From positions 51,397,774 to 51,461,773 of the forward strand of contig CM026426.1 in NCBI GenBank assembly GCA_014871385.1: a stretch of DNA of 64,000 bases, in the 5' to 3' direction. This DNA is from Ceratodon purpureus. Its lineage: Eukaryota > Streptophyta > Bryopsida > Pseudoditrichales > Ditrichaceae. The position numbers were made by a program, and so were the translations under genes. Under the pieces are notes generated by a model. It had not been told where the DNA came from, searched no databases, and saw only the letters and a list, made by a program, of their open reading frames with translations. Positions 34,214 to 46,613 of the stretch are shown here, one piece after another (within the stretch, counting starts at the first letter, position 1; each line of letters begins with the position of its first letter).

Positions 34214-34777
34214 TTGGCTACACTACAAATCTCCTTCCAACTTCACTTTAATGAGGAAAGCTATGTATTAAGGCGCCGGCATGAAATCAAAAATTCTCCT
34301 AGTGCTTCTGTTTCAATCTCTAACTGCCTACACAATTCATTTTCATACATGCTGAGTATACTTGTTTACTTTGTGGATGATAAGGTGTCCCAACAAGCGC
34401 ACTTGAGGCCACTATATAGTCACGCTGAAACACTGGAATCCATCAGAGCTTCAGACTTTCAGTTTCATCTGTCTTTGATCCCCGCTTCTATGTTGTCGCT
34501 CATGTTCAGCCCCGACAGCACCTCACAGTTCACGCTAGACTTGGGCACTATGATAGAACCGCAGATAGGGGATATTGTCATTAGGAGAATCGAGGCAGAC
34601 TTTATGGTCCAGTATTATCTATACCAGTTGCCGGTAGAATGGAATCGATATCATAAGACATGGCTGTTGAAGATCTACTTGTGCCTTGTTTCCTATGGTG
34701 CTGATAGAAATCTTGATGGTGATTCCCCAAGGAGCATGAAGTGCATGATGCTTATGGTGTGGGAATATAGGCTTTGA
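34214..34777 (+). CDS. Hypothetical protein, 187 codons
   Basis: One of the few long uninterrupted frames here, but the first in-frame ATG is at about residue 45 of the open stretch. It includes SQQAHLRPLYSHAETLE, LDLGTMIEPQIGDIVIRR and YYLYQLPVEWNRYHKTWLL. No domain recognised. Downstream the same frame soon meets stops although the sequence keeps a coding look to about 34.93 kb, so it is likely a pseudogene exon. Confidence 0.35.
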   Translation: MATLQISFQLHFNEESYVLRRRHEIKNSPSASVSISNCLHNSFSYMLSILVYFVDDKVSQQAHLRPLYSHAETLESIRASDFQFHLSLIPASMLSLMFSPDSTSQFTLDLGTMIEPQIGDIVIRRIEADFMVQYYLYQLPVEWNRYHKTWLLKIYLCLVSYGADRNLDGDSPRSMKCMMLMVWEYRL

Positions 34778-34929
34778 TTCAAAGGGGCTCTTACTAGGGG
34801 TATACTTTTACCAAAGTTGTCGCCAACTAGGGGAGTTGAAGAGCATGGGCTCGGACAAGGTGGTACATTCCTAGACACGAACACCAATGTCTTGGCCTTT
34901 AGCAACCAACTTCACCTTGCGGACCTACA

Positions 34930-35685
34930 TTCTTACGTGTAGAATTCTAAAAAGACAAGCACTTTCATGAAGACTATGCAAAGTTAATGGTCTTATTGGT
35001 AGTCGAGTTCCTTTCACGTAGAGGCATCCCTTTGAGAAGGTTCATGTGCTGGTTGAGGGATGGTACGGCCTCAAATGCTAGAATATCAATCATTGAGGCC
35101 TTAGTACAGTATGCTCGGATGTCACTTATAGAAGTCTCTACTTGAATACTTATAGACGTTCAAAGTGTAGGGCATTTTGAAGGACACCACTCTATTATAG
35201 TAGGCATAGCAAGCATATATCTTAAAGCGATTAGTACTATTCGTATAGTATATTTTAAATCACTACTAATTGACCTAGTTTGGTCAATTACATGCTATAA
35301 AAATTGCAGTTATCATGTCATCATGTTCATCTCAGTTTTGGTTCACTACTCATCTGCACAATTGATTGAACCATCTATTGTGTGAAATCTAGGCTACTTT
35401 AACCCGTCTGCCGGTCGATATCAAATTCATCCTGAGTCTCCTTTGGAGTCGATGAGGTTACGCAGCTGGATAGCTTTGCCAGCAACGACGCGTACATTAT
35501 TATGTCTTCAACAACAACTTTGAAAGGATTATTGATCACTCTCCTCTTTAAGATCGTCGCACTCCTCTTTAACTTCCTATGGAGCAAAGACAAACATGTA
35601 ATCTTATGAGTGTGGCCAGACTTCCTAAGTTCGATGTATGACTTGTCCATGTTAAAAATGTTTGAACTTTAATTCACAGCATAAG
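34930..35685. other. Spacer, no gene seen
   Basis: A minus-strand frame at 35399-35650 has a coding-like composition but no motif. Confidence 0.4.
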
Positions 35686-35689
35686 CGTG

Positions 35690-36425
35690 GAGGAAAGCAC
35701 AATAATGTGGACGACAAAGTGCAACATGTGATCACTAGGAAGTGAATATGAAGTGTGCTGTTTTTAAAAGCTCAAGCTGATTTTGAGCATTTTGGTGTAG
35801 TTTTTGAGCATATTAATTACTTTCTAGGGTGTCATAAGTTATCTCACACGCATCTACGTGAAAAGATAATCTTCAATTGAAACTTAACTTGACCACTATT
35901 TCTAAATCATGGAAATGAACTTTTGCAAAATCTTCATTTTTTCATTTGGTGCCCTCTATTGTCTTTAGAGGATGTTTTTTTGAATTTAAAAAACAATTCT
36001 TTGTGAAAAAAACTGACAAGAAGTACTGTAGAAATAACCCTCTTTAAGAACATCCTTGTGGTACTTTTGGAACCCCAAAACAATTAATGAGTACATGAAT
36101 TGACTATTTTAGTATACCTCTCAAACATATAGACAGCACCACTTCATCAAAAGTATTTCTAGATAGTTTTTGATTTTTTTCTAGCCACTTTTTCCAATGA
36201 CTGCATTCACTTTGCTTGGATTTAAAGCTCTCATAAAATAACTTTAAAGTGTCTTTTTTGCACAAAACTTTTCCAAGTTGTAAAATTACAATATGAGAAT
36301 CTATATTAGCAGAAAATTTTGAAATAATTACATCTTACGATCACTTTTGTGCAATTTTTGCAAAAGGACTAAAACTAACAAATAGTTAAGCACTTTTATG
36401 GTCCACTTTATTGTGCTCCTCCCTG
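35690..36425. mobile_element. TIR element T1 copy 2 (about 735 bp, inverted)
   Basis: Left end AGCACAATAATGTGGACGAC, right end, reversed, AGCACAATAAAGTGGACCAT. The interior is the reverse complement of copy 1 at 20.04-20.77 kb, with many substitutions and small indels, so both are old. Confidence 0.75.
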
Positions 36426-37004
36426 TGCTTCCTCTCTTGGAAAACTTCATCTATACTTGGAGCCAAGTAATTACCCAAGTTTGACAAAATCTAAATCACA
36501 TCAGCAGGCATCTAGGAGTCAAGATTACATGCGTCAACAGTATGCTCTATAATCTACCCCCCAGAATGTCCACTTTTCCCTTCTTTTCAACTCAAGAAAT
36601 GTATGCTTTCGGATCCGACAATGTTTATTTAGCATTCACTTGAAGAGGCTAACTTGACAATTTTTTAGTACTTTTTGGACAAGGAATCCGCGCCCATGGT
36701 TCCATTTTCAACTAAAAATAGTAGGTATTGCGGAAGAAAGTTTTTGTTTTTGGAACATCTCTGTTTTTTTCTACCTTGGACTTTGTGCTCACCGCTCTAC
36801 ATTCGCACACTGCTTCGCTCATTTCAATATACCATAAGTGATCTGCTTCATAATCAAATTCTAGATAGTATAATCCAATAACAATTTTGAAATGCCAACA
36901 CTATCTATCCTACTAATATGACAAACTTTTGAATACAAAGACACTGTCTTGATACTTAGCTCAGATCAAGCTAAATCAATCATACAATAAATTCTTAGAA
37001 CTTC

Positions 37005-39537
37005 ACCACTGTAGAAGAGATAACACTTCTTTGAAGTATAGGAATACGAATTATTGGATCTATAGTCTCCAATTTTATCTTTTATTTCGAACTGATCATG
37101 AGAGAATCACTAGTGATCAACTCTGGCGTATGTTCATCATTTGCTACCCATTGGAAGGATCTTAGGGAATTTTACTCCACATAACACTCCAGGATACCTT
37201 CATTGTTTGACACTGGTTTCCAGTAATGGACTTTGATACAATTGGGATGATTAACAGGGTCTGCAAAAGGATTCAATGTAGCTCTAGCTACCCAAAAGAG
37301 CCCTCAATCATCATTAGCATGGCGTATAACAAGAAAATTTCCCTCATATACATCTCGAGCCACTCAAAATGAAGGATTTGGTCGATCACTATGCTACCCA
37401 ATGAAGGGCTCATCTATATCAAAAGCATCACGCACTATGCCATCATCAAGGTACTCATCCTTAGGCAACGAAGTAAATTGAGACACTTGTCAGAATCCAT
37501 GTCTTAAATATGAAGGCGAGATGATATCATTTGTAAGGGTTTGATGCACCTCCTTTCAATATTGTAATATACCTTCATTTCTTCTTTATGACTCGCGCGA
37601 CAAATCTTCATTTGCCATGGTATCCCAATTGGTAATAAATCCTCCAATTCCCTTCATGAATTTGTCCTTGTTCTTCATGCTTTGTGTTGGTAAAGCATCT
37701 AGACCCCCTAATGACAAACTTGGCCTCTTGTCACTTAACTCAGTCCATAGGTTGATGTCATCGTTTTCTTTTTGAAGCCACTAACTATGGGTGCAAGCGA
37801 TCTTGTACTGCATTAGCAACCATCCATTGGCATGTTTATAGAATCTAAATTGTTGGACATTTGTATGCCCTTCGAAAGGTTCATCCCTAGATGCAATATG
37901 GCCATCAATAAACCCTTTGAAATCTCGCACTTCTTTGATGAAATGTGGAATAACAGGCTGAGTTTCAGCATCCATAAACGATTTCATGAGCAAAGGCATT
38001 GTAGGATAGTCAATTTTCCTAAGCTTCATACTCCATCACCCCAAAAAAGCATCAATATCATCATATGTATGTCCAACAAGCATGAAGTTCACATGAACTT
38101 CTCGGAAGATACCCTGCGCTACAAAAAGGGAAAAGAAACTGAGCATATATCTATTTTTTTTAACCGAGCAGGCATTGTCGACTTGGACAAATGAAATTAG
38201 ACGTAGCAGCTTAAATGGGATAGGTGTTATTGGAATTGGAAGAAGGGATGACCTACATATGTCTGCTCTATTCAAAACGGCTTGAAAGAGAGGTGCAATG
38301 CGATCATCAGGAAACAACTCTCCTGAACATGCCATTGGTGTAGACGCAAGGTCCCGTGTGAACTTAATAAGACTCCCGTTTGTATGATTTGAGTCACTTG
38401 GATAGATGTCCAATCCATAGTGGGCATAAAGCTGATCACCATGTTTGTCAGCAATCATGCCAGCCACTTGTAACGGCAAATTAAAGTATGAATCAGTTGC
38501 CTTGTTCTTGTGAGAGTTTGCACGGGACGCAATTTTAGACTGGTCCATCTTATCATGGATCAGATTGACAACCTTCTTCAGCCCCAACTGACTCTTCACT
38601 ATATTGACTTGAGGCAATGAATCTTTCCACTTCCACAAAGGTGGTAGGGTCATTGACACTACTTTCTCACCATTCTCTAAGGTTTTTGATCTATGAAATA
38701 TCTTATTTGCAATGCTTCCTATCATGCAATTTAGGGTCGCTTTTACTTGTAGTGTGTAAGTGCCAGGCTTTTTACTCCCTAAATTCCCATGATGGTCAAT
38801 TCTTACACCTCGATTTGCAAGGCCTTGGTGACAAATGAAGCTAGTGTATGAAGAAGCTAGTATATTGTACCAAGCAACATGACATACATCAATTCCTTCA
38901 AATGTCACAACACGATTTGCAAGGGAGTCACTCTACAATTGCCTGTGCACATCAAGTTGAGTGTGTTTCTTGACATACACAATCTCATCCCTTTAGATCT
39001 AATTTTTGAGGGCTTCAATCTTGAAATTGAACACGGTACATTCTACAACATATTTTGCTGGATACAACAAGAATAGACTTAAAAAGATAACTTCTCTTTT
39101 GCCTTTGGTGTATTAATAGGAACGCGCTGGAGTCTTCTACTCTCATAAGGTCGTACTCCAACACGCTTTATTCCCTCGAAGGAAGAAACAACAACATTGT
39201 AAGTGGCGACTTGGTCATAATTGTGTAGAGATGCACCATTAACATATACATTCTTGATATGCCAAGCTCAAAGTAGAAATAGCCATTCCAATAGAACATC
39301 ATCTTCATACCAGGACTCCACAATCTGTACAGCTACTTGATCATCATTAAGCAATGACAAGGTCAGAGTCAATGCTGTAGCATATAGCTTTGGCAACATT
39401 TGAGCCTTACTTATTCATAGGATAATTGATTTTGTAATCCTTGACGACCAAGGCAAACCTTTGCAAGTAACAACATTACCTATCAAAGTTGGATACTCTA
39501 GTGCTAAAAACTCTTTAGCGTCTAACAAATTCTCCAT
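37005..39537 (-). pseudogene. DUF7869-like putative transposase, copy 1 (decayed, full-length ends)
   Basis: Homologous throughout to copy 2 at 61.4-64.0 kb. It starts at ATG 39537 (MENLLDAKEFLALEYPTLIG) and runs to about 37005. Conserved: VYVNGASLHNYDQVATYN, CHVAWYNILASSYTSFICHQ, HHGNLGSKKPGTYTLQ, IHDKMDQSK, VDNACSVKKNRYMLSFFSL, FMLVGHTYDDIDAF. These match the DUF7869 type of RNase H-like domain, thought from its D...D...DxD pattern to be a transposase core (inference). Stops include TGA where copy 2 has CGA at AWH (about 39265) and at GRWSMKL (about 38037), and TAG for GAG (about 37782). A segment of about 80 codons containing the zinc-binding motif of copy 2 is missing in frame between GLKKV and VIHDK. 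AGCTCA palindrome DNA lies 0.3-1.2 kb upstream. Confidence 0.75.
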
Positions 39538-39829
39538 TCCGGAAGAAAAAAAATCAAGTTCAAATCCGGAATTCTGGACAAACCAAATTGTACATATTGG
39601 TTAAAGACTTTTCAAAAAAATGAAACCATATTGCAAAATTAGTTGATATTCAACGCTCTACAAAGTGAAATGTCACGTTAAAAGTATTCAATAATTTTTT
39701 CCAAAGTTTTGTTACAAGACGCTTATCATTTTATATGCTGATATCTTTCTCTTTGATGGATCAAACTAATAAAATATCCTATAGTATAGATGTATCTACT
39801 TGCTAAGTGAAGATGCCACTCTTTAGGTC

Positions 39830-40705
39830 GATGATTAGCGAAGTGACATTTTGCTCAATGTAAGAAGGTATCATTTAGCACATACTGAGCTAAATAAGAT
39901 CCACATTACTTTGAGACAATAGATGATTAGTGACTGATGCAAGCAACCTACAAATGTACATGTCATTTTTTTAAAACAACAAAGGCCCTTCATTGTAATG
40001 TATTTTTTTCACTATGTATCGCAATATTACATATGCAATCCTAGAAAAGCAATCAAGTAAGTTGGAGCATACAATATTTAGCTCACTGTGAGCTATCATT
40101 ATCTACCTGACAAATCCTTGTCACAATGGACGTCGCAAATGCCGGTGTAGGAAGATTATTCAGTTGATTGATCATGAATAGATAAACGTAATTTTGCTTG
40201 CTGTGAACTATTGTCGTTTTGCTTGAAGTACCATTTATCCATATCGTTGTGTACGTGCTATTTCCATTTAGCTCACTGTAAAATTTGATTAACCAAGATC
40301 ATAGTGAGAGAACGCCACTTAGCTCACTCGGATGAACTGCTATTTAGATCACTTTGAGCTATGATGATTAACTTTACCATAAGCAATATGAACTTAGTTC
40401 ATTGTGACCTATGTCAACTAAGTTCATTTGGAGCTTCATCAAATTATTAAAGATGTGAGCAAAGTTGGAGTAAGCTCACTGTGAATAAATTTAAATTTAA
40501 CTCACAATGAGGTAACTTTTATTAGCACACAGTAACCTTACTCCAACTTAGCTCACGATGAGCTAAGTTCTGTTTAGCTCAGAGTGAGCAAACTCCAATT
40601 TAGTTTACCCTAACCTAACATGTATTTAGCTCTTAGTTGGCAAACACAATTTGCTAAACAAAGAGTGAACTAATTAAATTTAGCTCACAATGAGCTAAAC
40701 ATATA
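39830..40705. repeat. Cluster of AGCTCA/TGAGCT palindromes
   Basis: At least a dozen full or half copies of TTTAGCTCA-nnn-TGAGCTAAA within 900 bp; clear ones at 40077-40095, 40547-40567, 40573-40592 and 40679-40699. Between them AT-rich DNA without frames. They lie upstream of the copy 1 putative transposase gene. Confidence 0.8.
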
Positions 40706-43700
40706 TCAAACAAATGACCTAATATATACATTGCAAGGTACATGTCGGTCTACACTGTGATTACGTTTCAAGAAACTTAGGGGCTTATGCTAAGAACTTT
40801 GTAATTCGATTCCCCCACATCCTCGGTGAGACTCCCTAATTTTGTCATCAATATCAACTGTGATGATTTCCATAACAACATCAATAGCTACAATAATGTG
40901 AACAACAACATCAATAGCCAGGTTAGGTCTTAAATGGTTTCAACTTCCATGATAACTAACCACCAAGTGTTCACCAAGACAATCACTAAAAAAATACAGA
41001 ATGGCACGTAGAAATGAGTATGCACAGACACTCACTTGTAAAGTGGCCGCCGTTGCTTCTAGAGAATTGACGATGTTTGTTACAAAATCCAGAAACAACA
41101 GAGAGTGTACAAGGAGAGTTGGTTATCATTGAAGGCAATATCACGTAACCAGTATCTGTAAATGGGGCTCACAACACCACTGTGCTCGGATACTTGCTGC
41201 ATCAATATTACAACGATAGACCCTAAAGACTTAAAAGAACCACAGTTTAGCGTTTCCAACTGAAGTCACATGAAAGGAAAGCTTTACAATGAGGAGTCAC
41301 AATATTGTATACCTTGATCCGCAAGCATCCTAGAACGGCTCGTAGATTAGAGCGGGAAGAAATATTTGCACTTTGCATAAATTGATAGGTCAAATTTGGT
41401 TGACTCCGTATTTTTTATTGCAAGGGTGTATTACAAATTAAGTACATAACAATTGTCGCAACGTTCAATAAAATTGTTTGGAAATTTAAGATTTTTCATT
41501 GGTTGGTTTCTAAAGGTCGTAAAGGACATTGAGGATTGTCACTAATTATTACATTTGAATTGTGACGTAAATTTACACATGATTGTCATGTACTCCTTCA
41601 TGTAATGTATACATATAGAGCTACATTTTTTGTAATGTCACTTCAGATTTTAACTATAAAAACTTATGAAACAAAAATTTTAAATAAAATATTTACCCAA
41701 AAAACGGTGAGTATAAGCAAAAATTAAGAAAATCTATATTCAAGCAATGCGAATATGGGAAATATTTTGTAAACAATTGATGTATCGCACATAGTCTTAT
41801 TATTTATAACAAGCCAATAATAAAAATGAGCATTATGATAATTCATTATATGTGCTTCAAGGATCACAAAATTTATCATCTAGCTACAATATATGACGTA
41901 TGTAGAGATATACTTCTCTATTAATAATAATTCCAATTGAACTCAATAAGTTGAAAAAGTCTATCTTCTTTTCTTCTTCAAATTTTTCATGCTCAATTTT
42001 GTATTTTTTTTTAATCCAATCTTATACAATCTTCCATCTAATATGTGGATGAATATTTAAATATAGAACACCGCTATAACATTATGTCTCTTTGGCAGGT
42101 TGCTAAACTAACAACAAATGAAGTGCCATAGAGACATCCTATTCATTGAAGTTCTAAAAAAGAAATTATGTGATATAATTATGCAAATTTTTTCTATTGC
42201 CAAAACATGTATTTGATATATAAAACATAACTTTTTTATGGTTAAAAGCATTTTTTCTTTATTCTTGAAAGAAATTATAAATTTGCTTAATTCACAAAGT
42301 ACACTTATGAATTAATAGTTCTTATTTTTCATGAATATACATGTATATGTGAATACTAGTATTTTTATTTTTATTTTTATTATATATATTAAATTCATTT
42401 TTGATAATCATGTATATATTTTATCATATATTTGTGAAATAAATATCAAATACATAAGGTTTTTTGATATACATAAATAAAATGTGATTTGTAAATAAGT
42501 ATATAAATGACTTCATATAACAGTCTATGAGAATATTTAAAGATTTGGCAAAAGAAAGAGCCATTAGAATACATACAAATTTAATTTTAAATCTGGAGTA
42601 TACAAATGTATCAATATGTAATAATGTACATATTTTAAATACATTTATCCACATATATTTGGATGCAAAAAAAGTCCACATTTTAATGAATGAGAGGTCG
42701 CTATTTCTGATTAATCAGAGTACATTCAAATTTAATTACACGTTTTGTCAATATATACGTTTACATAGATGTGAACTATACGTGCCTTGTGAATATTTAT
42801 ATAATCAAAAACGTATAATTTTGACAATTTCATAGAGAAATGTTCTGATTTTTTAATGAGTACGTAAAATGTAATCAAATGGTCACCTAGCCCTAATATT
42901 TTATATTTGGATAACATCTTTAATTTTGTTCAATATAATATTCTTAAACTAGATATACAACTTATTCTTTGATCTCATTAATTTCTTCTTTATATTGTAA
43001 CCAAAATTGTTAATATGTGTTATTTTATATTACATGTAATGATATTGTATGAAGAAAATTATGGAATTTGTAAGGTTTGAACTAAAGTAATTTGGAATTA
43101 AATATCATATTCGAATAGTCTTAATTGATTTTTTTAATTTTATTTTATCTTGAATTATGAGGTAGAAGCTACAACTTCTCATCAAGCTTTTCTAAACAAA
43201 TTTATGTTACAGTATCAACAAGGAAATTATAAATAAATGGTCATGGTCATTTTTAACACGTCCTTTACTCTATGTCAAAGAGGGCAATTATAAATAAATG
43301 GTCATGGTCATTTTTAACACGTCCTTTACTCTATGTCAAAGAGGGCAAAAATCTTTTTCTGATATGGTCATTATTTTTTCATAGTTACACGAGTGAAAAT
43401 TTTATTTTAAATTTTTTTCATGTAATTTATTATTTTAGTGAAATTATTACATCTAGTGGAGTTGTATTATATCTTGTTTTTTCCATGCATATTGAAACTT
43501 GGCTCAATAAATCATCAACATTGATAATAAAATTAAAATATTTTAATTATATCATTCATTTTTTTCAGTATTTAACTTGAATATCTCTTTGTATAAGGAA
43601 TTCCTTAGAATTTGCATATCAAAAAGACGTGTAACTATCAACTTGTAATTTGTCTTTATTTGTGTAGAAATTAAAATTTGTTTATCCTTTTGAGGAAAGA

Positions 43701-45430
43701 TAATATGAATGTTTGGTTCTCAAAGGAGATTGATTCTTTATTTAATTGTTAGTTTTTTCCACTAATTGATTCTTCACTCTTATGCATTCTTCTTTTAAAC
43801 ATTTTGTTGTCAAAGTTGAATAAATATCTTAAAAATTGTTTTGTTATTCACGAATAACGGTTTGGGAATATTTCAATTTATTTTCGAATTTATAATATAG
43901 TGAGTTTGTAGACATATAAAATTTTGTATCTTACAATGTTTCAAATAGAGCATTCATAAAATTATACTATATTTAATTAGAGCTAGTGCAAATAATCATT
44001 TTGGAATGATATAATTTGTTCCAAATTTATTTGAGGATATTTTCATTCTATTTTTTCTAGTTGGATTTAGCAAATTACATAATACTTCCTATTTGTGAAT
44101 AAAAAATGATATGAAGGAGTGTGCACTTCCAATATTACATGAAAGTTAGGCAAGAATATTTTTGAGGTGAAGAATATTTGAACGCAACGTTTTCTTTAGA
44201 ATTCTATTTGAAGAATCATTAAATCCTTGACAAATTCACTTGTAGCAAAACAAACACTATAATCATGTAAAGAGTTAGGTTATTGAAAATATTGTACATA
44301 GTACACAACTTATTATGCTTTTAGAATTATAAATTCCTCAAAATTATTTGACAACAATGTATTTGAAGTGCATTTGGTTTTTGTCATCTTCTTGTCGAAT
44401 ATCATGAATTGTAAAGTATTCATGAAGGCAACAAAGAAAAACTTGGTTTGATTATTTCACTTAAAAACACTTGCAATATTGGATGCAATACGTTGTTTGT
44501 GCTTTGGATTTATATATGTTCTTTGGGATCGGGTTTATTCCTAGAATTAAGATTTAATGTCTATTAATCTTTGACGTGGTTTAAGATGTTAAAGAAAATC
44601 ACATTCAAATTTACATTTAGGATGTCGCATATGTCTACCAACAATTGACTTGCACGTGCGAATTGATGTTATTCCTTATCAGACATCATGGGATATACAA
44701 AGTATCTATAGTATATGTGTATAAGTTCAAAAATTAATTGTATATTTTAGTTGCCAAGACTTGTTTGCTTATTGTATACTTTCCTTTTTCCAAATGAAAA
44801 CTTAAGAATAGGTAACTATAAGATATTTGATCAAACATAGCATACTACAACATATGTTGCACGCAGTTAAATATTTAGCCTTTTGTGTTGAACATAATTA
44901 TTTGTGAATTCTAGCATCTTCATATATAAGTATATCCTACTATACTTATTCCTAACTATGTTTATTGTTAGCGCGGTCATCATTTGATGCAATATACTTG
45001 AGAGTATTAAAGTAAATACCTTTTTCAAAAATCAAAATTAACTTTTGTATCTTCAAAAACTTGAATTCTGTTTGAAACGAATTGAATATAAAATAATATA
45101 CATATTGATGGCTTAAATTTTCTCTCTACACTCAATTGAGAGATGTAGTTAAAGTCAAAGCAACCATACTAAAAACATTTTGTATACATTTTCTATAACT
45201 TAATTTACAAGTTTCAAAATGAAACATCATCTTCCAAGTTAGTTTCAAAGTATGACAAATGGCTCTCCAATTATGAAGTGATTCAATACATGCTAATCAA
45301 AATGTATCTGATTGGATTTAACTCAGCCAAGTCATTATTGATTTTAAAAATCATGAAATAAAATTTTCCATTTTAAAATAATAACCAAAAATATTAGTGA
45401 AAATCTACTTATTGGATGATTTATAACAAA
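40706..45430. other. Long AT-rich spacer, no gene seen
   Basis: Extremely AT-rich from about 41.4 kb. The frames at 42.4-42.9 and 43.27-43.58 kb are composition artefacts (Ile/Lys/Phe/Tyr-rich on both strands). Only the 61-bp duplication below stands out. Confidence 0.6.
43225..43346. repeat. Exact 61-bp tandem duplication
   Basis: 43225-43285 and 43286-43346 are identical, beginning AATTATAAATAAATGGTCAT. Being perfect, it is recent. Confidence 0.95.
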
Positions 45431-45439
45431 GTCTAGACA

Positions 45440-46268
45440 TTAATGTAGATTCAAGAGTTTAGGTTTGTGACACATGGCAAGGCTCCTATAGCCAGGCTCA
45501 CTACCCACAGCCGCCAAGTTTTTTGTGGGCTGTCCAACATTGTTTTGTGTGAACAATCCACGAGAGTTTATCCTCCTCTGCAAGTGCCTCCGAATCCCTC
45601 CATCTCCAGTTCTCCCCGTCGTGTGCCCTTGCTCTGGAAACATGGCCGCGCTTGGTCTCACTTGCAATGCTCAAGCTCCTTATCCTCTAGGGTTTTCTCT
45701 ATTTATGCAATTCTCTAGGTTCATGTTGATGTAATTGGTATTGTAATTATCAAGTAGGTCGTGTTGTTGGTTTGGATCATACAATCCTCTATGCCCTCCT
45801 CAATCTACCTTGTCGTCTATTAGAATTAGTTTGCACCGATTTTTGCTTCTAAAATCCTAAGACTTCATCCTCTATAGTCATGTTTTTATGCACCTTCTGG
45901 ACTTCAAAGCCATCAATCCTATGGCGTTCTTGTAACACTATTCTTGTTTTGAAGACGTCTTTGGAGAAGAAGCGCAGGCGATGCTGTAGTCTACATCACC
46001 TTTAGCATTTCTGTGAGTTTCTCCTTTTTGATTGGCTCAAAGTTGTTGTTTACATGTTTCTGTCACGTTTTCAATGCTTCTAAGTTTTTCTATGAAGGGA
46101 GAGTTACATCTTGGTTGGGTACAAGTTGATAATTGTATTTGATTCCTTTTTGCCAACTACAACGTCTAGTTCCTTCGTGACTATTCTTGTTAAGGTAGTT
46201 TGCTTAGGGTTGTCTCTTTTCATTGTTCACGCGTCTAAGTGTTGTTAATTGTTCATCTTGCATCTTGC
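45440..46268 (+). other. Possible gene 5' region or fragment
   Basis: A locally GC-richer stretch with an ATG (45642, CATGGCC context) opening MAALGLTCNAQAPYPLGFS and running into a possible intron (AG-GTTCATG at about 45719). A CTAGGGTTT box is nearby. No later exon is recognised, so this may be a captured 5' fragment. Confidence 0.25.
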
Positions 46269-46613
46269 ATTAGGAGATATCTGGGGTCTCCAAAAGGCCT
46301 TTGGATTTCCCGCGTGCCTGAAAATTTGGGCCAGCCCATGCACTTTATGTGGTGGCACCAGTGGTGCTAGAAGGTGGCCCAAATCGGAATTTCGTGGGTC
46401 TAGCCAATCGCTGCCAGCGACGGCGTGTGCCACTACTGTTAGCGCAATGAATAGTGCCAGCAGTAATGACGCTGTCAACACTGTAGCTCCTGATGCTGTG
46501 AGCGGGCAGGATATCCACCAATGAGATTACTTAGTGAAGCATGCGTGGGCAGCAAGTTCACCTACCTCGGGCTATCTTACAAGGCCTTTTAGAGACCCCA
46601 CATATCTCCTAAT
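46269..46613. mobile_element. MITE, family M1 copy c (345 bp)
   Basis: Ends ATTAGGAGATATCTGGGGTC and, reversed, ATTAGGAGATATGTGGGGTC; then TCCAAAAGGCCTTT / TCTAAAAGGCCTT. It has the best-preserved ends of the four copies. Central GGCACCAGTGGTGCTA palindrome. It aligns with copy b over most of its length in the opposite direction. Confidence 0.9.

Noticed and set aside
42424-43580. Several 60-100-codon frames on both strands
   Set aside because: Very AT-rich DNA, Ile/Lys/Phe/Tyr bias on both strands, no paralogue or motif.
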